DNA from: an uncultured Erysipelotrichaceae bacterium
Lineage (GTDB): Bacteria > Bacillota_I > Bacilli_A > RF39 > UBA660
DNA: 34,726 nucleotides
Direction: 5' to 3'
NCBI GenBank assembly: GCA_902793315.1
Contig: CADBCT010000001.1
Location: 1 to 34,726 of the forward strand
Notes under the pieces: generated by a model
Told to the model about the DNA's origin: nothing
Seen by the model: only the letters and a program-made list of their open reading frames with translations
Database searches by the model: none
Shown here: positions 5,682-14,421 of the stretch, piece by piece
Layout of the letters: each line of letters begins with the position of its first letter
Numbering within the stretch: position 1 is the stretch's first letter
Made by a program: the position numbers and the translations under genes

Positions 5682-7077
5682 ATATTAATTCATATGTTGT
5701 TCCTTCTCTAGTATCTATTAATTTAATGCCTTGTTCTAATAATTCATCTCTTATCTTATCAGCAGTTGCAAAATCTTTATTCTTCTTAGCTTCTTTTCTT
5801 TCAACTATTTTTTCTTGAATCATTTTTTCTAAATCAGTATCAATTACTGATTCTTCTTCTTTTAATAAATCTAATGATAAAACTTTATCAAATGATTTCA
5901 CTAATTCTAACTTTGTTTTATCATTTAAACTTTCATCTTTTAAAACATCATAAAGAATTGTAATCATAGACGAAGTGTTTAAATCATTACTTAAGGCTTC
6001 CTTATATAATTCATCATATTTAGTAAATGATTCATTATCCAAATTACCTTCATCTTTTAGAGCTAAAGTTTTACTTTTCAATCTCTTTAACGCTTTACGT
6101 GCTCCATCTAACGATTCATAAGTAAATGTTAATGGATTACGATAGTGACTGTTTAAACAGAAAAATCTATAATCTATTGGTGAATAACCCTTTGACTTTA
6201 GTAATGAAACAGTTAAAAATTCCCCTTTTGATTTACTCATCTTTCCTGTTTCATCATTTAAATAAGCACCATGGCACCAATAATTACACCATTTATGTCC
6301 TACAAAAGCCTCGCTTTGAGCAATTTCATTTGTATGATGTGGAAATATATTATCAACTCCGCCACAATGAATATCTAAGTATTCACCAAACACTTTATAA
6401 TTTATTCCAGAACATTCTATATGCCATCCAGGATATCCTACTCCCCATGGAGAATCCCATTTCATAGCTTGATTTTCAAATTTAGATAATGTGAACCATA
6501 ATACAAAGTCTGCAGGATTTCTTTTAGCTTTATCCTCTTCTACTGTATCTCTAACACCAATCATTAAATCTTCAGGATTTTTACCAGATAATTGATAATA
6601 ATCTTTTGCTTTACTAATATCAAAATAAACATTTCCATTAGAAATATATGCATAGTCATCAGCAAGCATTTTTTCAATCATCTCAATATAAACATCAATA
6701 TTATCACTAGCTTTTTCGATTGTCTCAGGTATCTTAATATTTAAATCTTTCATATCATTTAAAAAGGCTTCAGTATAAAATTCAGCAATTTCATATACTG
6801 TTTTTCCTTCTCTTTGAGCACCCTTTAACATTTTATCTTCACCAGTATCAGCATCACTAGTCAAATGTCCAACATCAGTAATATTCATTGCTCTCTTAAC
6901 ATCATATCCCAAATATTTTAAACCTTTTTCTAAAACATCTTCAAAGATATAAGTCCTTAGATTTCCAATATGAGCATAATGATATACAGTAGGTCCACAA
7001 GTATACATTTTTACTTGCCCATCTACATTAGGAACAAACTCTTCTATTTTCTTACTAAGCGTATTGTATATTTTCAT
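5680..7077 (-). CDS. cysS: Cysteinyl-tRNA synthetase
   Basis: Class I aminoacyl-tRNA synthetase that charges tRNA-Cys. The product has 465 residues, the usual length. It contains MYTCGPTVYHYAHIGNLRT near residues 23-41 with the first zinc Cys and the HIGN signature, WHIECSGINY and FPHHTNEIAQSEA with the other zinc ligands, and GKMSKSKGEF as the KMSKS loop. The C-terminal KNKDFATADKIRDEL helix is also typical. I start it at the ATG at 7077 after GGTAGGTGATTTT; an upstream in-frame start would fall on the ribosome-binding site. It lies between the degenerate clpC and mrnC, matching the B. subtilis cysS-mrnC order. Confidence 0.97.
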   Translation of the reverse strand: MKIYNTLSKKIEEFVPNVDGQVKMYTCGPTVYHYAHIGNLRTYIFEDVLEKGLKYLGYDVKRAMNITDVGHLTSDADTGEDKMLKGAQREGKTVYEIAEFYTEAFLNDMKDLNIKIPETIEKASDNIDVYIEMIEKMLADDYAYISNGNVYFDISKAKDYYQLSGKNPEDLMIGVRDTVEEDKAKRNPADFVLWFTLSKFENQAMKWDSPWGVGYPGWHIECSGINYKVFGEYLDIHCGGVDNIFPHHTNEIAQSEAFVGHKWCNYWCHGAYLNDETGKMSKSKGEFLTVSLLKSKGYSPIDYRFFCLNSHYRNPLTFTYESLDGARKALKRLKSKTLALKDEGNLDNESFTKYDELYKEALSNDLNTSSMITILYDVLKDESLNDKTKLELVKSFDKVLSLDLLKEEESVIDTDLEKMIQEKIVERKEAKKNKDFATADKIRDELLEQGIKLIDTREGTTYELI

Positions 7078-7135
7078 AAAATCACCTACCAACGTTATTA
7101 TAACAAAAAGAACTTAAAAATACACTATATTATTT

Positions 7136-8914
7136 TTAGTTAAAGTCAATTACTTTAATAGCATTTAAATATTCTTTTTTAGGTTTACTGGAATTAAAAC
7201 CAATTTGGTTATTTTCATTGTTAATTATCAAAAAAATCAGAGATTTCTTTATATAATACTTATTATAATTATTACTCATAAAACATCCTTCAGAAAAAGA
7301 CTTAAAAAGATAATCACTAACTTCTCTGTGACATTTATCTATATTTTTAATTGAAAAGACTGGAAACGTTTGCTGACTATTTTTCAATAACGAAAACTCG
7401 TTTTCTAATAATTCTTTAGTCTTCCGATAATTAGCAACATCTATTTTTATCAATTGACTACTATATAATTCTTCTATTAATATTTCTAATACTTTTTCTA
7501 TTTCCTCTAATTTTTTACCTTTCATTGTGATTAATGCTGGAACATTTCTTTTCTTATAATCTATCTTTTTTAGCACTTTTATTATCTCTTTTATATTATT
7601 TCTTTGTTTTGGCATAAGTCTTAATAATTTTAATTCAGATGTTTTATATTCTTTTTCTATAACTGGAATTTTTGTTTTTTTATAAATAACATCATAAATG
7701 TCTTTTTCTGTGATATCAATTCTTTTTTGCGAACAAAAAGTATCAAAATTGATTTTACTTAGCAAACTCTTTTCTCTACTAGTTATTTTTAATGCTTCTT
7801 CTAAATTCTTCTTTCTAATAACTATATTTTTTGTTTTTTCTAATTTTAGAATTTCTAAATTAAGTTCTTTTTCTTCATTATTCGTTTGATTCTTTAAAGA
7901 ACTATAAGTACAAACTTCATCTAATAAATCAATTGCTTTATCTGGTTGATTACGATTAAAAATAAACCCATTAGATATTTCTACTAATTTATCAATTGTT
8001 TCTCTAGATATTTCTACATTATGAAATACTTGATAATTATTTTTTAATTTTAATAAGACATTTTTTGTTTCTTGAACAGATAACTCATCAATATATATTT
8101 GTTGAAATCTCCTAGCCAAAGCTAAATCCTTTGAAATATTTCTATTATATTCTTCTATAGTAGTAGATCCGATTACTCTAATATCATTTCTAGCTAAGTA
8201 TGGTTTCAAGATATTAGCTGCATCAATTGATCCTTCATTATAAATAATTAACTTCTTTAACTTAAATGGAACTTCACCATTAACAATTCTTCTAGCTAAT
8301 TCTTCTACAATAGCTGTTTTTCCCACACCAGTTTCTCCTAATAATAATGGGTTACTCTTGTTCTTTCTTAATAATATTCTAATAACACTATTAATTTCTT
8401 CATCTCTACCATAAACCGGATCATATTCAGCACTTTTTTCATTCATATTAATAGCTAATTCCTCCAACAATACAGGTTTTTCTAGATTATAATATTTCTT
8501 ATTATTTGTAATAAAGTTATCATATATTTGATATGAATCAATATTTAAAGACAACAAAACCCTGTTAGCTATACCATCACCTTCAGATAATAAAGATATT
8601 AATAGACATCTAGGTGTTATAACATTATTGCCACTATAGTTCTCAGCATTTTCTAGTATTCTTTTTAACATTGGTGTAAATAAAAACCACTTGTTGTTTT
8701 TTTTACCTATTCCAATAATATTAACCAATTCTTTATAAAATCTTTCGTACGTAATTCCATACGTTTTTAATATAGTTACTTCTTTTAAATTTTTGTTTTT
8801 TAGAATCGCTAATAATAGATGTTCACTACCTACATAAGGATGTCTTAAATTAAACATTTCTTCTTTTGCTTGATTTATTAGTTTTTGAGACTCTTCATCA
8901 AAAGACAAATTCAT
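7136..8914 (-). CDS. Degenerate ClpC-like AAA+ protein
   Basis: ClpC is a two-ring AAA+ unfoldase of about 810 residues. This product has 592. The N-domain (residues 1-140, VGSEHLLLAIL) and linker are kept. D1 has an intact Walker A (GETGVGKT, 193-200) and an Arg-finger region (ALARRF, about 265-270). However, about residue 226 the sequence jumps from KKLIIYN straight to EGSIDAANILKP, skipping the pore loop and Walker B (roughly 50 residues) without breaking the frame. D2 (about 400-592) has no Walker A (MKGKKLEEIEK in its place), a decayed Walker B region (FSIKNIDKCHREVSDYLF) and no C-terminal small domain. ATP may bind D1 but normal hydrolysis and threading look impossible. It sits in the clpC position, yet ctsR-mcsA-mcsB are absent. 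It could be an adaptor-like pseudo-unfoldase or a gene in decay. Confidence 0.85.
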   Translation of the reverse strand: MNLSFDEESQKLINQAKEEMFNLRHPYVGSEHLLLAILKNKNLKEVTILKTYGITYERFYKELVNIIGIGKKNNKWFLFTPMLKRILENAENYSGNNVITPRCLLISLLSEGDGIANRVLLSLNIDSYQIYDNFITNNKKYYNLEKPVLLEELAINMNEKSAEYDPVYGRDEEINSVIRILLRKNKSNPLLLGETGVGKTAIVEELARRIVNGEVPFKLKKLIIYNEGSIDAANILKPYLARNDIRVIGSTTIEEYNRNISKDLALARRFQQIYIDELSVQETKNVLLKLKNNYQVFHNVEISRETIDKLVEISNGFIFNRNQPDKAIDLLDEVCTYSSLKNQTNNEEKELNLEILKLEKTKNIVIRKKNLEEALKITSREKSLLSKINFDTFCSQKRIDITEKDIYDVIYKKTKIPVIEKEYKTSELKLLRLMPKQRNNIKEIIKVLKKIDYKKRNVPALITMKGKKLEEIEKVLEILIEELYSSQLIKIDVANYRKTKELLENEFSLLKNSQQTFPVFSIKNIDKCHREVSDYLFKSFSEGCFMSNNYNKYYIKKSLIFLIINNENNQIGFNSSKPKKEYLNAIKVIDFN

Positions 8915-8931
8915 CTAGTCACCTCAATATA

Positions 8932-8960
8932 ATTTTATAAAATTAATATTCTTGTATCAA
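8932..8960 (-). promoter_or_regulatory. Promoter for the clpC-like gene
   Basis: TTGATA (8955-8960), a 17-bp spacer and TAAAAT (8932-8937) on the minus strand, followed by TTGAGGTGACTAG as ribosome-binding site. I see no CtsR-type direct heptad repeat overlapping it. Confidence 0.6.
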
Positions 8961-8993
8961 TGAAAGTAATCCCCAAAAAACAGACTTTTTTTG

Positions 8994-9021
8994 CAAAAAA
9001 AAGGAAGTCTTAAGACTTCCT
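8994..9021 (-). terminator. Intrinsic terminator of the YfcC-like permease gene
   Basis: Minus strand AGGAAGTC-TTAA-GACTTCCT followed by TTTTTTT, a few bases past the permease stop codon. Confidence 0.92.
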
Positions 9022-9027
9022 AAATTA

Positions 9028-10758
9028 TTATACTAAAGCTAGAATAATGAAAACTACTAATAAGACAACAAATAATTCTACTAATAACTTCCATACAGCT
9101 TTTAACCAATCTTTATATGAAACTTTTAAATAAGATAAAGTTCCCATCAATACTAAACTAGTTGGTGCTACTAATGCAGTTAAACCATACATAGAAGTAA
9201 AGATAATTCCTACGATTGAGAAATCTTTAAGATTAGTTACTTTAGTAACATAATATGGTAAAACGCTTTGGAATGTGTATGCAATATCAGAGTTAAAGAA
9301 ACTTGCTAAAATTGCTACAATAGTTGTTGTTAAAACGTTAAATCCTTTATTTAAACTTAGTAATGTATTATAAATTACTAATTGGAATGGATGATATGTT
9401 ACTAATACTAGGATAGCATATAACAAAATTGAAATTGCTGCTGGTCCTAATGCTTTTTTAGCACCACTCATAAATCCTTCTAGAATATCTTCAAAACTAA
9501 CTTTATAGATTAATGATAATAGAAGAACTACTAAAGCAAGTGGTACAAACATATCAGTAATTGTCCAAGCTCCAAAAGCATTTGTTGTTCCTAATAATTT
9601 TCCAAAAATTGGGAACTTAAATAGCTCATAACTAGCTACAGATTGATTTAAGTCTGCAAAGAACTTAACACCAATGCCTTCCCAAGAAAGGAATGCTAAC
9701 ACTACTACAATGAATAATAATACAAATAGTAATGTAAATGGCCATACGCTATGTTTTGAACCAGATCCTTTTGGAACATACATAGAATCTGCTACTGTAT
9801 CATTTTCTGTAAGTACAATAACTTTTCCATCTTTTAATGCTGCTTTATTATTATTTTTCTTCTTTGTTGACTTTCCTGATTTCTTAGTTGTTGTTTTACT
9901 AGAAGCTTTTTTAGCAGGCTTCTTAGTATTTTTAGTTGCCTTAACTTCAACTACTTTTTCTTTTTTAGCTACAGCTTCTCTTTTAACCACTTTAACATTA
10001 CCTAAGTTTCTCTTAACATAAACAATTACATTAAAGATTACAACTATGATAGCAGCAAGTAAGATAACTAATCTTACCCAAATGTTGTAATTAAGTTTTA
10101 AAGATAAACTTTGAGTTAAAACACTAACATTTGCATCAGCAAAAGTAGTTCCAATTAAACCTGCAGAAATACCTCCTACAGTAACTAATGCTGCAGTTAT
10201 CTTATCATATCCCATCATTAAGATAAGAGCTACTACAAAAGGAATAAACAATGCTACTCCAATATGCAATCCACAGAATGAAACAAGTAAAGCAATTAAT
10301 ACTACCATAACTGATAATAATAACATTTCTTTTCCACGGAAAGCATTTACTATCTTATCTAAGAATGAACGATATGCTGGAATTTTATATAAAATTCCAT
10401 AAAAACCTCCAACTAGAATTAAGAATAATGCTATATATCCAAAATATGACAATGCAGTTAATGGATAATTAAACATATCAAATAATCCCATTTGTGTGCG
10501 TCCTTGATCAACATACTCACTAGAAAAATAAGCAGCAGGTATTATCCAGCTAAGTAACATTAATCCAATAAATGCAATTAGAATTACTTTAGTAGCATTA
10601 TATTTTTCATCGGCATTGAAAACCATAATTCCCATTATAGCTAAAGCTAATACAAGTTCAACCATATAAGCCCATGTAGCTTTTGGAAAAATAACTGCTA
10701 AAAGTACTACTAAAAGTGCACATACCCAAAGAACGACTTTTAATGTTTTCTTTTTCAT
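9028..10758 (-). CDS. YfcC/DcuC-like membrane permease with Lys-rich cytoplasmic insert
   Basis: A 576-residue polytopic membrane protein. Two hydrophobic halves (residues about 1-250 and 340-576, roughly a dozen spans) are joined by a loop at about 255-335 packed with Lys, Ala, Thr and Ser (KKPAKKASSKTTTKKSGKST). Each half has a Gly-rich re-entrant-like segment: GYDKITAALVTVGGISAGLI followed by TFADANVS, and FFNSDIAYTFQSVLP. This layout fits the YfcC/AbgT/DcuC ion-transporter superfamily, which moves dicarboxylates, amino acids or peptides. The substrate cannot be read from sequence. The Lys-rich loop is not usual for the family and should bind polyanions such as nucleic acid or anionic lipid. 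It is monocistronic, with its own promoter and terminator, and interrupts the lysS-clpC neighbourhood known from B. subtilis. Confidence 0.8.
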   Translation of the reverse strand: MKKKTLKVVLWVCALLVVLLAVIFPKATWAYMVELVLALAIMGIMVFNADEKYNATKVILIAFIGLMLLSWIIPAAYFSSEYVDQGRTQMGLFDMFNYPLTALSYFGYIALFLILVGGFYGILYKIPAYRSFLDKIVNAFRGKEMLLLSVMVVLIALLVSFCGLHIGVALFIPFVVALILMMGYDKITAALVTVGGISAGLIGTTFADANVSVLTQSLSLKLNYNIWVRLVILLAAIIVVIFNVIVYVKRNLGNVKVVKREAVAKKEKVVEVKATKNTKKPAKKASSKTTTKKSGKSTKKKNNNKAALKDGKVIVLTENDTVADSMYVPKGSGSKHSVWPFTLLFVLLFIVVVLAFLSWEGIGVKFFADLNQSVASYELFKFPIFGKLLGTTNAFGAWTITDMFVPLALVVLLLSLIYKVSFEDILEGFMSGAKKALGPAAISILLYAILVLVTYHPFQLVIYNTLLSLNKGFNVLTTTIVAILASFFNSDIAYTFQSVLPYYVTKVTNLKDFSIVGIIFTSMYGLTALVAPTSLVLMGTLSYLKVSYKDWLKAVWKLLVELFVVLLVVFIILALV

Positions 10759-10776
10759 AATTCTCCTCCCATAATA

Positions 10777-10805
10777 ATTATAACTTTTTACGTTTGATTT
10801 TACAA
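10777..10805 (-). promoter_or_regulatory. Promoter for the YfcC-like permease gene
   Basis: TTGTAA (10800-10805), a 17-bp spacer and TATAAT (10777-10782) on the minus strand, followed by a GGGAGGAG ribosome-binding site before the ATG. Confidence 0.7.
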
Positions 10806-10823
10806 GTATTTACACTTTTTTTT

Positions 10824-10850
10824 CAAAAAAAAGAACTAAATTTCTTTAGT
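10824..10850 (-). terminator. Intrinsic terminator of lysS
   Basis: Minus strand ACTAAA-GAAA-TTTAGT followed by TC and a long T run. The hairpin encodes the final Thr-Lys-Glu-Ile-stop of LysS. Confidence 0.8.
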
Positions 10851-12329
10851 CTTTTCTTTCATTGTTGGAAATAAAATTACTTCTCTAATAGAATCTTGTT
10901 CTGCAAATAGCATAACAGTTCTGTCAATTCCGTAACCAATTCCACCTGCTGGTGGCATACCATATTCTAAAGCTTCTACGAAATCCATATCAATATCATT
11001 AGCTTCTTCATTTCCAAGCTCTCTTTCATTAAGTTGAGCTTCAAATCTCTCTAATTGATCAATAGGATCATTCAATTCTGTATAAGCATTAGCAAGTTCA
11101 GTTCCTGCTACAAACAATTCAAATCTATCAACAAATCTTGGATCATCTGGATTTTTCTTAGTAAGTGGAGAAATTTCTAATGGATGTTCACACAAGAATG
11201 TTGGTTGAATTAAAGTTTTTTCTCCATATTCTTCAAAGAACTTAGATACTATATGTCCATAAGTCTTTTCGTGCTCTTCTAATTCAATATGATGCTCTTC
11301 TGCTAATTTTATGCATTCATCTAAATCTGTTATTTTTTTAAAGTCAATTCCAGTTGTTTCTTTAATTACTTCACACATTGTTGCTTTTCTAAATGGCTTT
11401 GATAAATCTATATCTTCTCCATTCCAATGATAAATATCTTTACCAATCATTTTTGCAATATTATGATACATTTCCTCAGTTAAATCCATCCATGTATCTA
11501 AATCGGCATAAGCTAAATACGCTTCTAAAGAAGTAAATTCTGGATTATGCTTTTGATCCATTCCTTCATTTCTAAATTGTCTACCTATTTCATAAACTGC
11601 TTCCATGCCCCCTACTAATAATCTTTTCAGAGGTAACTCTAAAGCTATTCTTAAATACATATCCATATCTTGAGCATTATGATGAGTAACAAAAGGTCTA
11701 GCACTTGCACCAGTAAGTAAAGTTGTAAGTACTGGTGTTTCCACTTCAACAAAGCCCTTACTATCTAAGAAATTTTGAATACATCTAATAATTCTAGGCC
11801 TTAAGAAAGCTACTTTTTTTGCTTCTTCATTCATCATCAAATCAACATAACGTCTTCTATATCTTTCTTCTTTATCTGTTAAACCATGGAATTTTTCTGG
11901 TAAAGGTTTTAATGCTTTTACTAAGTGAGTATATTCTAAACACTTAATTGTAACTTCACCAGTCTTAGTCTTCATTACTTTACCATAAACACCAACTATA
12001 TCACCAATATCAGCTGATTTAAATAAAGTATAAGCTTCTTCTCCAATATCATTTATTGAAATATAAATTTGAATAGAACCTGTTTTATCTTGAATAGTAA
12101 AGAATGATGCTTTACCCATCTTTCTAATAAACATAATTCTACCTGCTACTTTAGCAGTATCTTCCATATTTTCAAAAGCATCATGTTCTACATCTTGATA
12201 TTTTTCTTTGATATCCTTAGCATAATCTTCTCTATCATATCTATGACCAAAAGGATCTAAACCTAATTCTCTTAACTTTTCTGCTTTTTCTCTTCTAACT
12301 AATTCTTGTTCTGTAAAATTTCTTTCCAT
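10836..12329 (-). CDS. lysS: Lysyl-tRNA synthetase, class II
   Basis: Charges tRNA-Lys. The 497-residue product has the usual length and layout: an anticodon-binding OB-fold (about residues 55-155, VAGRIMFIRKMGKASFFTIQ), then the class II core with motif 1 around RYRRRYVDLMMN, motif 2 as YEIGRQFRNEGMDQKHNPEF and motif 3 as GIGYGIDRTVMLF near the C-terminus. The start is the ATG at 12329 after GGAGTGATAAAA; an upstream GTG in frame is part of the ribosome-binding site. It ends a dusB-RDD-lysS operon; dusB-lysS adjacency is the Bacilli norm. Confidence 0.98.
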   Translation of the reverse strand: MERNFTEQELVRREKAEKLRELGLDPFGHRYDREDYAKDIKEKYQDVEHDAFENMEDTAKVAGRIMFIRKMGKASFFTIQDKTGSIQIYISINDIGEEAYTLFKSADIGDIVGVYGKVMKTKTGEVTIKCLEYTHLVKALKPLPEKFHGLTDKEERYRRRYVDLMMNEEAKKVAFLRPRIIRCIQNFLDSKGFVEVETPVLTTLLTGASARPFVTHHNAQDMDMYLRIALELPLKRLLVGGMEAVYEIGRQFRNEGMDQKHNPEFTSLEAYLAYADLDTWMDLTEEMYHNIAKMIGKDIYHWNGEDIDLSKPFRKATMCEVIKETTGIDFKKITDLDECIKLAEEHHIELEEHEKTYGHIVSKFFEEYGEKTLIQPTFLCEHPLEISPLTKKNPDDPRFVDRFELFVAGTELANAYTELNDPIDQLERFEAQLNERELGNEEANDIDMDFVEALEYGMPPAGGIGYGIDRTVMLFAEQDSIREVILFPTMKEKTKEI

Positions 12330-12341
12330 TTTTATCACTCC

Positions 12342-12941
12342 TTACTCTTTAACCACTTTAGTATGTACTAATAAATCATGTATAGCACAACCATCTTTTC
12401 TAATTAATATCATAAATATTGAAATTAAAGTAATTGAATATTGCAAAGTACTAAATGTAGTTATTCCATAAAAATAAACTAATCTTGAATTTGATAACAT
12501 AAACATAAATGTAATAAGATCTAAAAGAATTGAATTAGCAATAAACGCCCTAAAAATCATTTGATTCATTGTCAATTCTCCATGATCTGACTTTACTCTA
12601 ATCTTCATTATTTGTTTTCCAATAGTTTGTCCTTTATTATATAATTGAAAAACCATAAAATATAAAATATTCATTACCAATGTTATTAAAGAAATAATTC
12701 CATTTTTTCTAGCTACTCGATAACTAAGGTCCATATTTCTATCAGCAAACTCTCTAGTAGTTATTTCTTGTTTCGTTGTTTGATCAAGCAATTCATTAAT
12801 TTCTTCATTAACTTTCTTACTTTCCTTAGTATCAACAAATGGCATTGCAACTATAGAAGTTATAGTATACACCAATAATATATCTATCAAAAAAGCTATT
12901 AATCTTTGAACAAAATATGCTTTTTTAGTTTTCTTTTTCAT
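12342..12941 (-). CDS. RDD family membrane protein
   Basis: A 199-residue membrane protein. It begins MKKKTKKAYFVQRLIAFLID, giving the Arg-...-Asp pair of the RDD family in the first span (about residues 13-35). Two or three further hydrophobic segments follow (IISLITLVMNILYFMVFQLY, then FRAFIANSILLDLITFMFML and a last one near the C-terminus). The segment NKGQTIGKQIMKIRV is characteristic of RDD proteins. I start it at the ATG at 12941, six bases after GGGAGG; it overlaps the dusB 3' end by 17 bp, so translation is coupled. RDD proteins have varied or unknown roles, some in ion transport; none is assigned here. It is an insertion between dusB and lysS relative to B. subtilis. Confidence 0.87.
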   Translation of the reverse strand: MKKKTKKAYFVQRLIAFLIDILLVYTITSIVAMPFVDTKESKKVNEEINELLDQTTKQEITTREFADRNMDLSYRVARKNGIISLITLVMNILYFMVFQLYNKGQTIGKQIMKIRVKSDHGELTMNQMIFRAFIANSILLDLITFMFMLSNSRLVYFYGITTFSTLQYSITLISIFMILIRKDGCAIHDLLVHTKVVKE

Positions 12942-13911
12942 GATATGCCTCCCTAAATTCATTCAATAACAAGATTATATCATGAATATTTGTTGTTTGA
13001 TAGATTTTCTTTTTTAATTCATTAACTGATTTAATCCCTTTGAAATACCATGAAATATGATTTCTTATTTCTAAGCAAGCTATCTTTTCGTCTTTAATGT
13101 TCTTTAACATTTCTAAATGTTTTAAACACATATCTATTTTTTCATCAACAGATATTTCTCTAGTAGGCTTACCATCTAAATAATTAATAACATTTTCTAT
13201 TAACCAAGGATTTCCAAGAACTCCTCTTCCTATCATAACGGCATCACAATTAGTTTCATCTATCATTCTTTTAGCATCTTCAGGTGTCTTTATATCTCCG
13301 TTACCTATTACAGGAATAGTTACAGCTTCTTTAACAGCTTTTATGATAGACCAATCAGATTTACCACTATAACCTTGACTTCTAGTACGTGGATGGATGC
13401 ATATTGCAGATGCCCCTGCTTTTTCTATAATCTTTGCCACTTCAACTGCATTAATACTTTTACTATCCCAACCACTTCTAATTTTAACCGTAATTGGAAT
13501 AGGTACTGCTTCTACTACAGCTTTTACTATGTCGTATATCTTTTCAGGATTCTTTAATAAAGCTGATCCTGCTTGAGCTCTTACTGCTACCTTAGGTACA
13601 GGACATCCCATATTAATATCTATAATATCAGGTTTCATAGTCTTATATATATATTTAGCAGAAGTAACAAACGACTCTTTATCACTACCAAATATTTGTT
13701 GAACAATAGGCCTTTCTTCATCAGTCATATATAACATATCTAAAGTCTTTTTATTTTGAAATGTAATAGCTTTATCACTGACCATTTCAGCATATATTAA
13801 ACCACAACCCATTTCTTTACAAATTCTCCTGAAGGCGGAATTACAAATTCCTGCCATAGGAGCTAATACTACCTGATTTTTAATTGTAACATTACCTATT
13901 TTCCATTCCAT
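12925..13911 (-). CDS. dusB: tRNA-dihydrouridine synthase (DusB type)
   Basis: FMN-dependent reductase that makes dihydrouridine in tRNA. The 328-residue product has the TIM-barrel signatures: VLAPMAGICNSAFRRICKEM at the N-terminus, IDINMGCPVPKVAVRAQAGS near residues 97-116 with the catalytic-loop Cys region, ITVKIRSGWD, ICIHPRTRSQGYSGKSDW, and IGNGDIKTPEDA with MIGRGVLGNPW for flavin phosphate binding. The start ATG at 13911 follows AAGGGGATATTT. It lies upstream of lysS, as B. subtilis yacF does, and its 3' end overlaps the RDD gene. Confidence 0.95.
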   Translation of the reverse strand: MEWKIGNVTIKNQVVLAPMAGICNSAFRRICKEMGCGLIYAEMVSDKAITFQNKKTLDMLYMTDEERPIVQQIFGSDKESFVTSAKYIYKTMKPDIIDINMGCPVPKVAVRAQAGSALLKNPEKIYDIVKAVVEAVPIPITVKIRSGWDSKSINAVEVAKIIEKAGASAICIHPRTRSQGYSGKSDWSIIKAVKEAVTIPVIGNGDIKTPEDAKRMIDETNCDAVMIGRGVLGNPWLIENVINYLDGKPTREISVDEKIDMCLKHLEMLKNIKDEKIACLEIRNHISWYFKGIKSVNELKKKIYQTTNIHDIILLLNEFREAYHEKEN

Positions 13912-13934
13912 AAATATCCCCTTAATCCATGCCT

Positions 13935-13963
13935 AGTATATCTTATATATACCAATTAAACAA
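13935..13963 (-). promoter_or_regulatory. Promoter for dusB-RDD-lysS
   Basis: TTGTTT (13958-13963), a 17-bp spacer and TATACT (13935-13940) on the minus strand, directly after the mscL terminator. Confidence 0.6.
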
Positions 13964-13989
13964 GAAAAAAAGATTCCAATAGGAATCTT
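13962..13989 (-). terminator. Intrinsic terminator downstream of the mscL remnant
   Basis: Minus strand AAGATTCC-TATT-GGAATCTT followed by TTTTTCTTG. It is intact although the gene in front is broken. Confidence 0.92.
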
Positions 13990-13992
13990 ACA

Positions 13993-14371
13993 TTACTTTC
14001 TTTTCTTTAATAAATCTCTGATTTCTTCAAGTAAAATAGCTTCGTCAGTTTTAGGTGCAACTGCTTCTTCTGCTTCTTTTTTACCAAGAGATGCAAGTTT
14101 ATTAAATCCTTTTAAGATGAAGAATAATACTAATGCCATAATTAAGAAATTAATTATTGCAGTAATAAAATCACCATATTTAATAACTTGTCCTCCGTAG
14201 ATTTTTAAAGTTCCTCCAACTTCTGCTCCACCAATACCATTAATTAATGGATTAATGAAATCATCAGTTAATGCTGTAACGCATGATGAATTCTTTAAAT
14301 TCACCCATAAAACCTTTCCCTTTTTTAGTAACCTTAGCTAACTTTTCCTTATCAACTACTTTTTTAGCCAT
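13993..14371 (-). pseudogene. mscL: mscL, broken by an internal deletion with frameshift
   Basis: MscL is the large-conductance mechanosensitive channel that vents the cell on osmotic downshift. From the ATG at 14371 (after AAGGAGTG) the frame reads a Lys-rich leader, then MGEFKEFIMR, the conserved N-terminal helix. It then hits a stop within a few codons (RYSIN-stop). In another frame the sequence resumes at VTALTDDFINPLINGIG and continues through the second span (FITAIINFLIMALVLFFIL) to the cytoplasmic helix (EEIRDLLKKRK). The join near 14276-14284 lacks about 19 codons that should encode most of the pore-lining first span (GNVVDLAVG... in other MscL). The 103-residue open frame from 14304 has no pore helix and no good start. 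Promoter, ribosome-binding site and terminator are all intact, so the damage looks recent, or is an assembly error. Confidence 0.88.
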
Positions 14372-14393
14372 ACATTTCACTCCTTTGCCTTAT

Positions 14394-14421
14394 ATTATAA
14401 CTAATTCTTTCTATTTTGCAA
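14394..14421 (-). promoter_or_regulatory. Promoter for the mscL remnant
   Basis: TTGCAA (14416-14421), a 16-bp spacer and TATAAT (14394-14399) on the minus strand, inside the short ftsH-mscL spacer. Confidence 0.6.

Noticed and set aside
6126-6467. Plus-strand open frame opposite cysS
   Set aside because: Shadow of a well-supported synthetase gene; composition does not look like a real protein.
8915-9001. CtsR operator in front of the clpC-like gene
   Set aside because: No tandem heptad of the CtsR type could be found around the -35/-10 boxes, and ctsR itself is absent from the block.
9674-10021. Plus-strand open frame of about 115 codons inside the permease gene
   Set aside because: It is the antisense of the Lys-rich loop, with Phe/Leu-rich low complexity and no ribosome-binding site.
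14270-14290. Programmed ribosomal frameshift to rescue mscL
   Set aside because: No slippery heptamer or downstream structure is seen, and about 19 codons of the pore helix are absent, so a frameshift alone would not restore the protein.
13993-14304. The 103-residue frame as an intact mscL gene starting at a GTG
   Set aside because: It lacks the first transmembrane helix and has no ribosome-binding site, while the true MscL start and ribosome-binding site are visible upstream in another frame.
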